A stretch of DNA of 64,000 nt from Bradyrhizobium sp. Ghvi (GTDB lineage Bacteria; Pseudomonadota; Alphaproteobacteria; Rhizobiales; Xanthobacteraceae). The stretch covers positions 310,001 to 374,000 of the forward strand of contig NZ_FOVU01000005.1 of the NCBI RefSeq assembly GCF_900115265.1, read 5' to 3'. Numbering within the stretch: position 1 is the first letter of the stretch; every line of letters starts with the position of its first letter. The translations under genes and the position numbers were made by a program. Shown here one piece after another: positions 1 through 8,548 of the stretch. The notes under the pieces are model-generated. The model was given only the letters and a program-made list of their open reading frames with translations, was not told where the DNA came from and did no database searches.

Positions 1-1
1 C

Positions 2-328
2 CGCCTCAACGGTCCCAAGGCGGAAGGCAAGCGCATCGTGCTGAACTGGAGCTTTTCGGATACCGGCGAGACGTTCGTGCTCAACCTGGAGAACTGTGCG
101 CTCACCTATACCGAAGGCGTGCAGGCCGGGGACGCCGATGCCAGCTTCACGCTGGCGCGCGCGACACTGGATGAAGTGATCGCCAAGCTGACGAGTTTTC
201 CGGAAGCCGTCACGGCCGGCAAGGTCAAGCTGTCGGGCAATCCGATGAAGCTCGCCGAGCTGATGGGGCTGATGGACGAATTCCCGCGGATGTTCGAGAT
301 CGTCGAGCCGAAGCGGGCGGGGGTTTAG
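2..328 (+). CDS. Alkyl/aryl-sulfatase, C-terminal end (partial)
   Basis: This is the 3' end of a gene that begins before the window; the reading frame is open from base 2 and ends at 326-328. The 108 visible residues match the SCP2-like sterol-carrier domain that closes the BDS1/SdsA family of metallo-beta-lactamase-fold alkyl sulfatases. Typical features are the LNW strand, the ADA-x-FTL-x-RATLD stretch and the closing helix with a phenylalanine-rich end. In the family this domain helps bind the alkyl chain, while zinc-dependent sulfate ester cleavage is done by the missing N-terminal part. The family assignment rests on this tail only, so the exact substrate cannot be given. Confidence 0.75.
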   Translation, partial: RLNGPKAEGKRIVLNWSFSDTGETFVLNLENCALTYTEGVQAGDADASFTLARATLDEVIAKLTSFPEAVTAGKVKLSGNPMKLAELMGLMDEFPRMFEIVEPKRAGV

Positions 329-342
329 GGGCGCGCCTTTTG

Positions 343-486
343 CCTTCTCCCTTGTGGGAGAAGGTGGCGCGAAGCGCCGGATGAGGGGTATCTCTCCGCG
401 GAGATGGTTTACGATGAGGAGGCAACCCCTCACCTAATCGAGTTAGTGGCCAGACCTCGGAGCCCTCTCCCACAAGGGGAGAGGGC
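343..486. repeat. Intergenic palindromic repeat, two hairpins
   Basis: The gap between the sulfatase and the glycosyltransferase contains two strong inverted repeats: 343-364 (CCTTCTCCC / GGGAGAAGG around TTGT) and 462-486 (GCCCTCTCCC / GGGAGAGGGC, ACAA region in the loop). Between them is a GGCGCGAAGCGCCGGATGAG-type stretch. The same layout returns at 59574-59695 and one hairpin at 50782-50807, so this is a dispersed intergenic element. Lying between a plus-strand gene end and a minus-strand gene end, it may also terminate both transcripts. Confidence 0.7.
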
Positions 487-525
487 GCTTCGACTGGCAG
501 CCGCAATGTCGCGGCAGAACGATCC

Positions 526-1596
526 TTACTCCGCGCTGCTCACCAGCTTGATCCGCGGCGCCTGTTCTTCGGCGAGGCTGCGATAGGCCGCGAGATAATC
601 CAGCGCCATTCGCCGCGCGGTGAAGCGCTTCTCGAATTGCTTGCGGATGGCGGTGCGGTCGAGCTTTGCCAGGTGATTGACCACGCCGGCGGCGCTGAGG
701 ACATCCTCGACCACGAAGCCGGTGAGGCCCTCGTCGATGATTTCAGGGACCGAGCCGCGGTTGAAGGCAACGACCGGCGTGCCGCAGGCCATCGCCTCGA
801 TCATCACAAGGCCGAACGGCTCAGGCCAGTCGATCGGTAGCAACAGACCGAGCGCACCGCTCAGGAAGTCCGACTTCTCGTGATCGCCGATCTCGCCGAT
901 GTAATCCACCAGCGGATTGTTCTCGATCATCGGCTTGATCAACTCGTCGTAGTAATCCTGGTCAGCCCGATCGACCTTGGCCGCGATCTTCAGCGGGATG
1001 CCGCAATGGGTCGCAATCCTGATGGCGCGGTCGACGCCTTTTTCCGGCGCGATGCGGCCGAGCACCGCGAGGTATTCCTGCTTGGCGGGCTTTGGCGTCA
1101 GCAAGTTCTCGGGAAGCCCATGGTAGATGGTCGACACCCAGTTTGCTTGCGGCACCGGCCTGCGTTGCGCATTCGAGATCGAGATGACAGGCATCTTGGA
1201 GAAGGTGTTGAAGACAGGCTGATGCTCTGGCAGGTCGAGCCGGCCGTGCAGCGTGGTCAGGAATGGCGTCGGCTGCCGGTAGAACAGCGACCACGGATAA
1301 TAGTCGAGGTGGAAGTGAACGAAGTCGAATTCCTCGTCGTCACATTTCTGCCGCACGTGCTCCAGTAGCACCATGTGCAGCGCGTTGGGGTCGCGCACGG
1401 AACCGTCGAGCCGCAGCGCCCGCGGCCAGAGCGCGTCCAGTTTCGCCGAGGTCTGCGAATCGCCGCTGGCGAACAGTGTCACGTCGTGTCCGAGGGCAAC
1501 CAACTCCTCCGTCAACCAATGCACCACCCGCTCGGTGCCGCCATACAGCTTGGGTGGAACAGCCTCCGTCAACGGAGCTACCTGCGCGATGCGCAT
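526..1596 (-). CDS. Glycosyltransferase family 4-like protein
   Basis: A 356-residue GT-B glycosyltransferase. The N-terminal half begins MRIAQVAPLTEAVPP and contains the YGGTERVV loop typical of GT4 enzymes; the C-terminal half has the EPFGL-x-MIEAMACGTPV motif (around residue 258) that binds the sugar nucleotide. It should transfer a sugar from an NDP- or ADP-sugar to an unknown acceptor in the cytoplasm. The frame stays open for 36 codons upstream, but the ATG at 1596 is preceded by AGAGGAG and starts exactly where family homology starts. A consensus EcfG promoter lies about 75 bases upstream, so it is probably made during general stress. The neighbouring glycogen-debranching-like gene suggests a role in stress polysaccharide or trehalose-type metabolism; that is inference. 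Confidence 0.85.
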   Translation of the reverse strand: MRIAQVAPLTEAVPPKLYGGTERVVHWLTEELVALGHDVTLFASGDSQTSAKLDALWPRALRLDGSVRDPNALHMVLLEHVRQKCDDEEFDFVHFHLDYYPWSLFYRQPTPFLTTLHGRLDLPEHQPVFNTFSKMPVISISNAQRRPVPQANWVSTIYHGLPENLLTPKPAKQEYLAVLGRIAPEKGVDRAIRIATHCGIPLKIAAKVDRADQDYYDELIKPMIENNPLVDYIGEIGDHEKSDFLSGALGLLLPIDWPEPFGLVMIEAMACGTPVVAFNRGSVPEIIDEGLTGFVVEDVLSAAGVVNHLAKLDRTAIRKQFEKRFTARRMALDYLAAYRSLAEEQAPRIKLVSSAE

Positions 1597-1668
1597 CTCA
1601 CCATCTCCTCTGCGATCATGTGAACGTTGAAACCCCCGCCGTGTATCGGGCACCGGCACGCCGACAAG

Positions 1669-1693
1669 GGAACGTTCCCGCAGTTGCGAAGTT
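1669..1693 (+). promoter_or_regulatory. Overlapping EcfG-like promoter, plus strand
   Basis: The same 27 bases read on the plus strand as GGAAC, 17 bases, GTT, a slightly weaker EcfG-type element facing the ABC exporter gene. The block GGAACGTTCC...GTTCC is what makes the site bidirectional. The 180-base distance to the exporter start leaves a long leader, so function in this direction is less certain. Confidence 0.4.
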
Positions 1694-1695
1694 CC
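1671..1695 (-). promoter_or_regulatory. EcfG (general stress sigma) promoter for the glycosyltransferase
   Basis: On the minus strand the sequence reads GGAAC, 16 bases, CGTT, which is the exact consensus for EcfG-type sigma factors of alphaproteobacteria. The -10 end lies about 75 bases before the start codon of the minus-strand glycosyltransferase. Confidence 0.7.
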
Positions 1696-1875
1696 TCTCA
1701 GCAAACGTTACTTATTCGACACATCGCGCACTGTGTCTCGATGCCGCCATCTGATCTTCTCAGATCGTCCGCATCCGCATGTCGTGATGGCATTGCCCGG
1801 GAACCGAGGCGAACTGGTCGATGTTCAGTCGAGCAGTAGAAAAAATGTACTCATCACGATGGGGTCGAGTGTCAC

Positions 1876-3639
1876 ATGGATCATCTTTCTCGGTATGCGC
1901 GCAGGCCATTTGCCTTTGTCTTGCGCTATCTGCGACGTCGATTGGCATCGCACCTGGTGATCCTGATCGCCGTCGTTGCGGCGGTTGCCTGCTCCGTAGG
2001 CACGCAGTACGGCGTTAAATCCCTTGTCGACAGTTTGTCGGCGGGAACCTCGCATGGCGGCAGCGTATGGCTGGCATTCATTCTGCTCATGTCGCTGATC
2101 ACCGCCGACAATTTTCTGTGGCGGATCGCGAGCTGGACGGCGAGCTTCACCTTCGTTCGGGTCACGGGCGATTTACGCCGCGACATATTTCGTCATCTGA
2201 CCGGACATGCGCCGAGTTACTTCTCGGATCGGATGCCGGGCATGCTGACCAGCCGCATCACGGCCACTTCCAACGCGGTCTTCACCGTCGAAAACATGTT
2301 CGTCTGGAATGTGTTGCCGCCGTGCATCGCCACAATTGCGGCCATCATGCTGATTGGAACCGTCAGTCCCTATATGGCGGCAGGCCTGATCGTGGTTGCC
2401 GGCGGGATGGTGGTCGCCATGTTCCATCTGGCCGCGGCCGGCAAGCCGCTGCATGACGATTTCGCCGACAAGGCGGCGGTCGTGGATGGTGAAATGATCG
2501 ACGTCATCAGCAACATGCCGCTGGTCCGCGCTTTCTGCGGCATCGGCCACGAGCATGAACGGTTCGATGCCACCGTGAACCGGGAGCTCACGGCTCGCGG
2601 GCGCAGCCTGCGCTATCTCGAAAAGTTACGGCTCACTCACGCCGCCGTGACCGTCGTCCTGACAGTGGCGCTGATGGCCTGGGCGATCACGCTGTGGCAG
2701 CAGGGCGAGGCCACCACGGGCGATGTCGTGCTGGTCTGCACGCTTGGCCTCTCCATCCTCAACGCGACGCGTGATCTCGCGGTGGCGCTGGTCGACGTCA
2801 CCCAGCACGTCGCGCGCCTGACCGAGGCGATCGCGACGCTCCTGGTGCCGCACGAGCTGCGCGATCACCCCGAGGCCGGGCCGCTGGTCAAGAGCGGCGC
2901 CGCGATCGCGTTCAACAACGTCACCTTCGGCTATCCCGGCGGTGAAAAGATCTTCGAGCGCTTCAGCCTGCGCCTGCAGCCGGGCCAGCGCGTCGGCCTG
3001 GTCGGCCAGTCCGGCGGCGGCAAGTCGACCCTGTTCACGCTGCTCCAGCGCTTCTACGACGTGGACGAGGGCAGCATCACGGTCGACGGTCAGAACATTT
3101 CCATGGTGACGCAGCAGAGCCTGCGCGAGGCGATCTCCGTGGTGCCGCAGGACATTTCCCTGTTCCATCGCTCCATCCGCGAGAACATCCGCTATGGCCG
3201 GCCGAACGCGACCGACGACGAGGTGCTGCGCGCCGCGATCGCGGCGCGCTGCGATTTCATCGATAGCCTCCCCGAAGGTCTCGACACCATGGTCGGCGAC
3301 CGCGGTGTGAAGATGTCCGGCGGCCAGCGTCAGCGGATCGCAATCGCGCGCGCCTTCCTGAAGGATGCGCCTATCCTGCTGCTCGACGAGGCTACCGCCG
3401 CACTCGACAGCGAATCCGAGGAAGCGATCCGCGAGGCGTTGACGCGGCTGATGCGCGGCCGCACTGTGATCGCGATTGCGCATCGCCTGGCGACGCTGCG
3501 CAATTTCGACCGCGTGGTCGTTCTGAAAAGCGGCAAGATCATCGAGGATGGCGCGCCCGACCGGCTGATGCAGAGCCACGGCCCCTATCGCGAGCTGGTG
3601 ACCCAGGAAATGAGCCGGCTCGCGAAGTTCGCCGCGTAA
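1876..3639 (+). CDS. ABC exporter, MsbA-like fused permease/ATPase
   Basis: A 587-residue half-transporter with an N-terminal six-helix membrane domain (about residues 20-320) and a C-terminal nucleotide-binding domain. The Walker A motif GQSGGGKST lies near residue 376, the signature MSGGQRQR near 479, Walker B ILLLDEATAALD near 500, and the H-loop in IAIAHRLATL. It should work as a homodimer in the inner membrane and use ATP to export lipids, glycans or another hydrophobic substrate. The length is standard for MsbA/exporter-type ABCB proteins. It lies 58 bases before a glycogen-debranching-type gene, with which it may be co-transcribed. The substrate cannot be read from sequence. Confidence 0.88.
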   Translation: MDHLSRYARRPFAFVLRYLRRRLASHLVILIAVVAAVACSVGTQYGVKSLVDSLSAGTSHGGSVWLAFILLMSLITADNFLWRIASWTASFTFVRVTGDLRRDIFRHLTGHAPSYFSDRMPGMLTSRITATSNAVFTVENMFVWNVLPPCIATIAAIMLIGTVSPYMAAGLIVVAGGMVVAMFHLAAAGKPLHDDFADKAAVVDGEMIDVISNMPLVRAFCGIGHEHERFDATVNRELTARGRSLRYLEKLRLTHAAVTVVLTVALMAWAITLWQQGEATTGDVVLVCTLGLSILNATRDLAVALVDVTQHVARLTEAIATLLVPHELRDHPEAGPLVKSGAAIAFNNVTFGYPGGEKIFERFSLRLQPGQRVGLVGQSGGGKSTLFTLLQRFYDVDEGSITVDGQNISMVTQQSLREAISVVPQDISLFHRSIRENIRYGRPNATDDEVLRAAIAARCDFIDSLPEGLDTMVGDRGVKMSGGQRQRIAIARAFLKDAPILLLDEATAALDSESEEAIREALTRLMRGRTVIAIAHRLATLRNFDRVVVLKSGKIIEDGAPDRLMQSHGPYRELVTQEMSRLAKFAA

Positions 3640-3697
3640 CACAAACAGTCGCGTTTGCGTTGGTCGCGTTCGAAATCAAGACGCAGGGGAGCAGCTC

Positions 3698-5902
3698 ATG
3701 GCAGCCGAAGCCGTCACCAAGATCATTTCGGTATCGCAGACGGTGGAATCCGTCGCGGAGCAGGCGTTCTACATTCCGATGACGGGCCCCGCCGCGCGAC
3801 CGCGGCGGTCGCTCAAGCACGACGACACTTTCATCGTTCTGGACAGCCATGGCGACATCGGCGCCTCCGCGGGCGGGCCGGACGGCCTGTTCAATTGCGA
3901 CACGCGCTATCTGGCGCGGCTGGAGCTCGTGCTCGACGATCTCCAGCCGTTGCTGCTCGGCTCGAACCTGCGCGACGACAATTCGGGACTGACGGTCGAT
4001 CTCACCAATCCCGACATCTATCGCCAGGACCGCCTCGTCTTGCAGAAGGACCTGCTGCACATCGTGCGTACGATCTTCCTGTGGCGCGGCACCGCGTATC
4101 AGCGCATCGGGCTGCAGAACCACGGCGAGCAGCGCGCCAGCTTCGAGCTGACGCTGCTGTTCGACAACGATTTTGCCGATCTGTTCGAGGTCCGCGGCGA
4201 GCGGCGGCCGCGCCGAGGGACCGGCACCAGCAAGCTGCTCGGGCCGACCGACGTGCTGTTCGAATATCGCGGCCTCGACGATGCCGAGCGCACCACCGGC
4301 CTGCATTTCGATCCGCGTCCGACCCGGCTCTCGGTCAATGCTGCGACCTGGCAGCTCGAGCTGGATCCGCATGAGGCCAAGTCGCTTTTCGTAGCCGTCT
4401 CCTGCAACCGGCCGGTCGCGGAGAAACCGGCGCGCTTCTTCAGGGGCTTGCTCGCCCACCGCCGCGAGATGCGCCAGTCCACGATCGGCGCGGCGAGCAT
4501 CGAGACCTCCAACAACATCCTCAACGAGGTGCTGTGCCAAGCCATGGCCGACCTCAACATGCTGATGACGGAGACGCCGCAGGGGCGCTATCCCTATGCC
4601 GGCATTCCCTGGTACTCGACGACGTTCGGCCGCGACGGGTTGATCACCGCGCTTCAGATGCTGTGGGTCGATCCGCGGGTCGCCAAGGGCGTGCTGCGGC
4701 GGCTCGCGCATTTCCAGGCCAAGGCGGTCGATCCGCTCGCCGATGCCGCGCCCGGAAAGATCCTGCACGAGATGCGCGGCGGCGAGATGGCGGCGCTGCG
4801 CGAGGTCCCGTTCTCGCAATATTACGGCAGCGTGGATTCGACTGCCTTGTTCGTCCTGCTTGCAGGGCGCTATTTCGAACGTACCGGCGACGAGCAGACT
4901 TTGGTCGAGCTGTGGCCGGCAATCGAGGCGGGCCTCGCCTGGATCGACGGTCCCGGCGATCCCGACCAGGACGGCTTCGTCGAATACCAGCGCGCCACCG
5001 AAAAGGGCCTCGCCAACCAAGGCTGGAAGGACTCTTACGACGCGATCTTTCACGCCGACGGCAAGCTCGCGGAAGGCAATATCGCGCTCGCGGAAGTCCA
5101 GGGCTATGTCTACGCTGCCAAGCAGCTTGCCGCCCGCTGCGCGTTGAAGCTCGGCAAGCCTGATCTCGCCAGCAAGCTCGGGGCGGAAGCCAAGGCGCTG
5201 GCCGAACGCTTCGAACAGGCGTTCTGGTGCGAGGCGCTCGGTACCTACGCGCTCGCGCTCGACGGCAACAAGCGCCGGTGTGAGGTCCGCACATCGAATG
5301 CCGGGCAGGTGCTGTTCAGCGGCATGATTCGCCAGGATCGCGCCCGCCTCGTTGCCGCCGATCTGATGCGCCCGCACTTCTTCTCGGGCTGGGGCATCCG
5401 CACCGTCGCGCGCGGCGAAGTGCGTTACAATCCGATGTCGTATCACGATGGATCGATCTGGCCTCATGACAACGCGCTGATCGCGCTCGGGCTCGCGCAT
5501 TACGGGCTGAAGCACTCGGTCGCACATGTGTTCAAGGGCCTGTTCGATGCCGCAACCTACATGGATCTGCGCCGGCTGCCGGAATTGTTCTGCGGCTTCC
5601 GCCGGGAGAAGCGCCGCGGCCCGACGCTCTATCCGGTCGCCTGCGCGCCGCAGGCCTGGGCCAGCGCGACGCCGTTCACGCTGCTGGAGGCGGCGCTCGG
5701 CATCGAGTTCGACGTCCCGCGCTGCGAGATTCGCCTACGCAATCCGCATCTGCCGGCGTTCCTGAACGAGGTCATCCTGCGCGATCTGCGTCTCGGCGAA
5801 TCCAGCGTCGATTTGCGCGTCAGCCGCCACGGCCATGACGTCGCGCTGGAGGTTCTGCGCACGCGCGGCCGTATCCAGGTGTCGATCGTGCTGGCGCATT
5901 AG
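3698..5902 (+). CDS. Amylo-alpha-1,6-glucosidase / glycogen debranching enzyme family
   Basis: A 734-residue protein with the two parts typical of bacterial GDE-type proteins: an N-terminal beta-rich GDE_N_bis domain (about 30-220, including DSHGDIG and DGLFNCDTRYLARLEL) and a C-terminal (alpha/alpha)6 barrel (about 270-690). In the barrel the FGRDGLITALQMLW segment and the YHDGSIWPHDNALIALGL segment carry the expected acidic catalytic residues. It would hydrolyse alpha-1,6 branches or short alpha-glucan/trehalose-type oligosaccharides in the cytoplasm. The start ATG follows AGGGGAGCAGCTC. Its neighbours, a glycosyltransferase and an ABC exporter, fit a polysaccharide or compatible-solute locus. 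The family is confident; the precise glucan is not. Confidence 0.88.
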   Translation: MAAEAVTKIISVSQTVESVAEQAFYIPMTGPAARPRRSLKHDDTFIVLDSHGDIGASAGGPDGLFNCDTRYLARLELVLDDLQPLLLGSNLRDDNSGLTVDLTNPDIYRQDRLVLQKDLLHIVRTIFLWRGTAYQRIGLQNHGEQRASFELTLLFDNDFADLFEVRGERRPRRGTGTSKLLGPTDVLFEYRGLDDAERTTGLHFDPRPTRLSVNAATWQLELDPHEAKSLFVAVSCNRPVAEKPARFFRGLLAHRREMRQSTIGAASIETSNNILNEVLCQAMADLNMLMTETPQGRYPYAGIPWYSTTFGRDGLITALQMLWVDPRVAKGVLRRLAHFQAKAVDPLADAAPGKILHEMRGGEMAALREVPFSQYYGSVDSTALFVLLAGRYFERTGDEQTLVELWPAIEAGLAWIDGPGDPDQDGFVEYQRATEKGLANQGWKDSYDAIFHADGKLAEGNIALAEVQGYVYAAKQLAARCALKLGKPDLASKLGAEAKALAERFEQAFWCEALGTYALALDGNKRRCEVRTSNAGQVLFSGMIRQDRARLVAADLMRPHFFSGWGIRTVARGEVRYNPMSYHDGSIWPHDNALIALGLAHYGLKHSVAHVFKGLFDAATYMDLRRLPELFCGFRREKRRGPTLYPVACAPQAWASATPFTLLEAALGIEFDVPRCEIRLRNPHLPAFLNEVILRDLRLGESSVDLRVSRHGHDVALEVLRTRGRIQVSIVLAH

Positions 5903-5921
5903 CGGCCGGCAAGGAGGAGTC

Positions 5922-6443
5922 ATGCGTACCGGCAGATGGTTGATCCTGAGTGTGGCGATCGTCGCCGGTGCGACCGTTGCCGTATCGCGGGCCGCAGAGG
6001 AGCAGCCCGCGGCCACGAACGAGGCGAACGCGCCTCCCACGGTTCAGCCGCCGGCATCGGTTGTGCCCGTGACGCCGAAGGACGCCGCGCCGCCGCCCTC
6101 GGTGACGATCATCGGGGCCAGCGACGCCCATGGCGTGCTCGGCCGCGACGTGCGCAGCGCGGCGGACGAGGACATGGGCCGCATCGTCGACGTCATCGTC
6201 GATCGCGAGGGTCGTGTCCGCGCCGCTGTGATCGATTTCGGCGGTTTCCTCGGGGTCGGGAGCCGCAAGATCGTGGTGGACTGGAATGCGCTGCGCTTTG
6301 GCAAGATTGCCAACAAGAAGGACAGCATCACGCTGGAATTGACGAAGGCGCAGGTCGCGGCCGCGCCTGAATACAAGGAAGACACGCCGATGGTCGTGCT
6401 AGGGGCGTCCGGCAGTCTTCAACCGCTGCAAGCCATCCAGTGA
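5922..6443 (+). CDS. Exported PRC-barrel domain protein
   Basis: A 173-residue protein starting at the ATG after AAGGAGGAGT; the open frame extends further upstream but overlaps the debranching gene. Residues 1-24 form a signal peptide (MRTGRWLILSVAIVAGATVA, then SRAA). A low-complexity Pro/Ala segment follows, then a PRC-barrel from about residue 75 (VLGRDVRSAADEDMGRIVDV, with GGFLGVGSRKIVVDW). PRC-barrels occur in photosynthetic reaction centre H subunits, RimM and many stress proteins, usually as protein- or RNA-contact modules. An exported version is common in rhizobia and has no established function. Only 19 bases separate it from the previous gene, suggesting one operon. Confidence 0.8.
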   Translation: MRTGRWLILSVAIVAGATVAVSRAAEEQPAATNEANAPPTVQPPASVVPVTPKDAAPPPSVTIIGASDAHGVLGRDVRSAADEDMGRIVDVIVDREGRVRAAVIDFGGFLGVGSRKIVVDWNALRFGKIANKKDSITLELTKAQVAAAPEYKEDTPMVVLGASGSLQPLQAIQ

Positions 6444-6466
6444 GGTGCGGGGAGGGCTGACCGCCT

Positions 6467-7780
6467 GTGCTCTTGTCGAGGAAGCCTGATCATGAGAAGC
6501 GCGAGCGACACGTTGAACAGGACAACGTCGCCGTCCCCATGCTTGCGGCCGTCCCGGCGCCGTCGCGCCGCAGCCTGCGCGGTCTCGACTGGTTCATCTT
6601 CTTCCTCGCCGACGTGCAGACCGGTTTCGGTCCGTTCATCGCCGTTTATCTGACGACGCAGAAATGGACGCAGGTCGAGATCGGCTTCGTGCTGTCGATC
6701 GGCGGCATCGTCGCGCTGATCGGGCAGATGCCGGGCGGCGCCATCATCGACGCCGCCAAATCCGAGCGGCTGGTCGCGGCACTTGCGATCGCGACCATCG
6801 GCTGCTGTGCGCTGGCCTATGCGGCGATGCCGATCTTTGCGGTGGTGGTGACCGCAGCCACGCTGCATGCGGCGGCGAGCTGCGTATTGGGGCCAGCGAT
6901 CGCGGCGATCAGCCTTGGCCTCGTCGGTCCGCTGGCGATCGGCGAGCGGCTCGGCCGCAATGCCCGCTTTGCCTCGCTCGGCAACGGCGTCGCCGCCGCG
7001 GTGATGGGGACGGCGGGATATCTTCTCTCGAGCCGCTCGGTGTTCCTGGTCACCTTCCTGCTCGCGGTCCCGACCCTGATCGCGCTGTCGCGCATCCGCG
7101 AGGAGGAGGTCGACATCGCGCGCTGCCACGGCGAGATGCCGCGCGAGGCACCTGTTCCTGGCGATACCAATATCTGGCACCTGATTCGGCAGCGCCCGCT
7201 GATTGTTTTTGCGCTGAGCGTATTACTGTTGCAGCTCGCCAACGCCTCGATGATGCCGCTGATGGCAAGCGCGGTGACGGCACGGTCGAGCCAGTGGGCG
7301 ACGGTGCTGGTCGCTTTCTGTATCGTCGTGCCGCAGGCCATTGTCGCGCTGCTGTCGCCCTCGGTCGGACGCAAGGCGCAACTCTGGGGCCGCCGTCCGT
7401 TGCTGCTGATCGGGTTCGGCGCGCTTGCGATTCGCGGCGTGCTGTTTGCGACCGTGCGCGATCCCTATCTGCTGGTGCTGGTGCAAGTATTCGACGGCAT
7501 CACTGCGGCCGTGTTCGCGGTGATGATTCCCCTGATCGTGGCTGATGTCGCGTTCGGCAGCGGGCACTTCAACCTGGCGCAGGGCATCGTCGGCACGGCG
7601 ACCGGGATCGGCGCCTCCCTGAGCACCGCGCTCGGCGGCTATGTCAGCGACAAGTTCGGCAATGCCACCGCCTTCTTCGGCCTGGCGGGCATCGCTGCGA
7701 CCGGGCTGCTGCTGATCCTCTTCGTGATGCCGGAAACCCGGCGCACGGGCTTGACCGCCGCAAAAGAAATGGCCGGCTGA
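6467..7780 (+). CDS. MFS transporter
   Basis: A 437-residue major facilitator with about twelve membrane helices and a hydrophilic first 30 residues. The GQMPGGAIIDA loop after helix 2 and the later GGYVSDKFG segment correspond to the MFS motif A positions. It should be a secondary inner-membrane transporter, probably of the drug or small-molecule efflux type. The start shown is the GTG at 6467 preceded by GGGGAGGG; an in-frame ATG at 6539 is a shorter alternative with a poor ribosome site. It runs in the same direction as the PRC-barrel gene 23 bases upstream and converges on fixK2. No substrate can be assigned. Confidence 0.8.
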   Translation: MLLSRKPDHEKRERHVEQDNVAVPMLAAVPAPSRRSLRGLDWFIFFLADVQTGFGPFIAVYLTTQKWTQVEIGFVLSIGGIVALIGQMPGGAIIDAAKSERLVAALAIATIGCCALAYAAMPIFAVVVTAATLHAAASCVLGPAIAAISLGLVGPLAIGERLGRNARFASLGNGVAAAVMGTAGYLLSSRSVFLVTFLLAVPTLIALSRIREEEVDIARCHGEMPREAPVPGDTNIWHLIRQRPLIVFALSVLLLQLANASMMPLMASAVTARSSQWATVLVAFCIVVPQAIVALLSPSVGRKAQLWGRRPLLLIGFGALAIRGVLFATVRDPYLLVLVQVFDGITAAVFAVMIPLIVADVAFGSGHFNLAQGIVGTATGIGASLSTALGGYVSDKFGNATAFFGLAGIAATGLLLILFVMPETRRTGLTAAKEMAG

Positions 7781-7796
7781 ACGATTTCAACCGGCC
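7771..7796. terminator. Bidirectional hairpin between MFS gene and fixK2
   Basis: GGCCGG at 7771-7776 pairs with CCGGCC at 7791-7796, and inside it TGAA pairs with TTCA. The stem covers the end of the MFS gene and lies 25 bases from the fixK2 stop. There is no long T-run, so efficiency is uncertain, but its place between convergent genes fits a shared terminator. Confidence 0.5.
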
Positions 7797-7820
7797 AAGT
7801 CGGTAGGGAGGACGAAAAGA

Positions 7821-8528
7821 TCAGGCGTCGAGAGTGTGCAGGCGCTGGCGGTTGCGCAGCACGATCTGGCGGGCGCCGGAGAAGCCGAGAATGCCTTGGG
7901 CATGGAGCTGCGACAGCGCGCGCGAGACGGTCTCGAGGGTGAGGCCGAGATAGTCGCCGATGTCGCGGCGGCACATCGGCAGCGCCATCATGCCGGCAAC
8001 GGCGAGGCGGCGGTCCATTTCAAGCAGGAAGGTCGCAACCCGCTCCATCGCGGTCTTGCGGCCAAGCAACAGCATGTGGTCTTCGGCATGGCGCAACTCG
8101 CCGGCCGTCATGGCCCAGAGCTTGCGGGCGACCTGCACGTCGGTGCCGGCGGCCTTCTCGAGACTTCCACGCTTCACCAGGCGCACGGTGGTGTCGATGA
8201 TGGCTTCAGCGGCGAGGCGATGGCTGGCGCCGGATTCGAGGCCGAACACGTCGCCGGCAAGATGGAAGGCGCCGATCTGGCGGCGGCCGTCGGAGAGGAG
8301 CTTGTAGGTGCGGACCGCGCCGGAGACGACCTGATAGACGTATTCGGCCGGCTCGTCTTCACCGTAGATCTCCTCGTCCTTGCGGTAGGAGAACTCGGTG
8401 GCGACCAGGCCGACATGGCCAGCGATTGCGCCGAACTGGTCCGAGACGGGATGGGCGGGGGCAATCTTGCCACCGATCTGGGTGTTGATCGCCGGGGTGT
8501 TGAACGTCTGGGTCAGCATCTGCGCCAT
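7821..8528 (-). CDS. fixK2: FixK2, Crp/Fnr-type regulator of microaerobic genes
   Basis: A 235-residue Crp/Fnr protein with an N-terminal cyclic-nucleotide-binding-like fold (about 35-150) and a C-terminal helix-turn-helix (RRDIGDYLGLTLETVSRAL, 187-205). It lacks the N-terminal cysteine cluster of FNR, so it does not sense oxygen through an iron-sulfur cluster. Cys186, right before the recognition helix, corresponds to the redox-sensitive Cys183 of B. diazoefficiens FixK2. It binds TTGA/C-N6-T/G-CAA boxes and activates the cbb3 oxidase and denitrification or heme genes at low oxygen. The fixL-fixJ-receiver-fixK2 order is identical to that of Bradyrhizobium. Two copies of a CCTACG-containing motif lie upstream, probably for FixJ. 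Confidence 0.95.
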   Translation of the reverse strand: MAQMLTQTFNTPAINTQIGGKIAPAHPVSDQFGAIAGHVGLVATEFSYRKDEEIYGEDEPAEYVYQVVSGAVRTYKLLSDGRRQIGAFHLAGDVFGLESGASHRLAAEAIIDTTVRLVKRGSLEKAAGTDVQVARKLWAMTAGELRHAEDHMLLLGRKTAMERVATFLLEMDRRLAVAGMMALPMCRRDIGDYLGLTLETVSRALSQLHAQGILGFSGARQIVLRNRQRLHTLDA

Positions 8529-8548
8529 CTCCGTTGTGATGACGCTTT

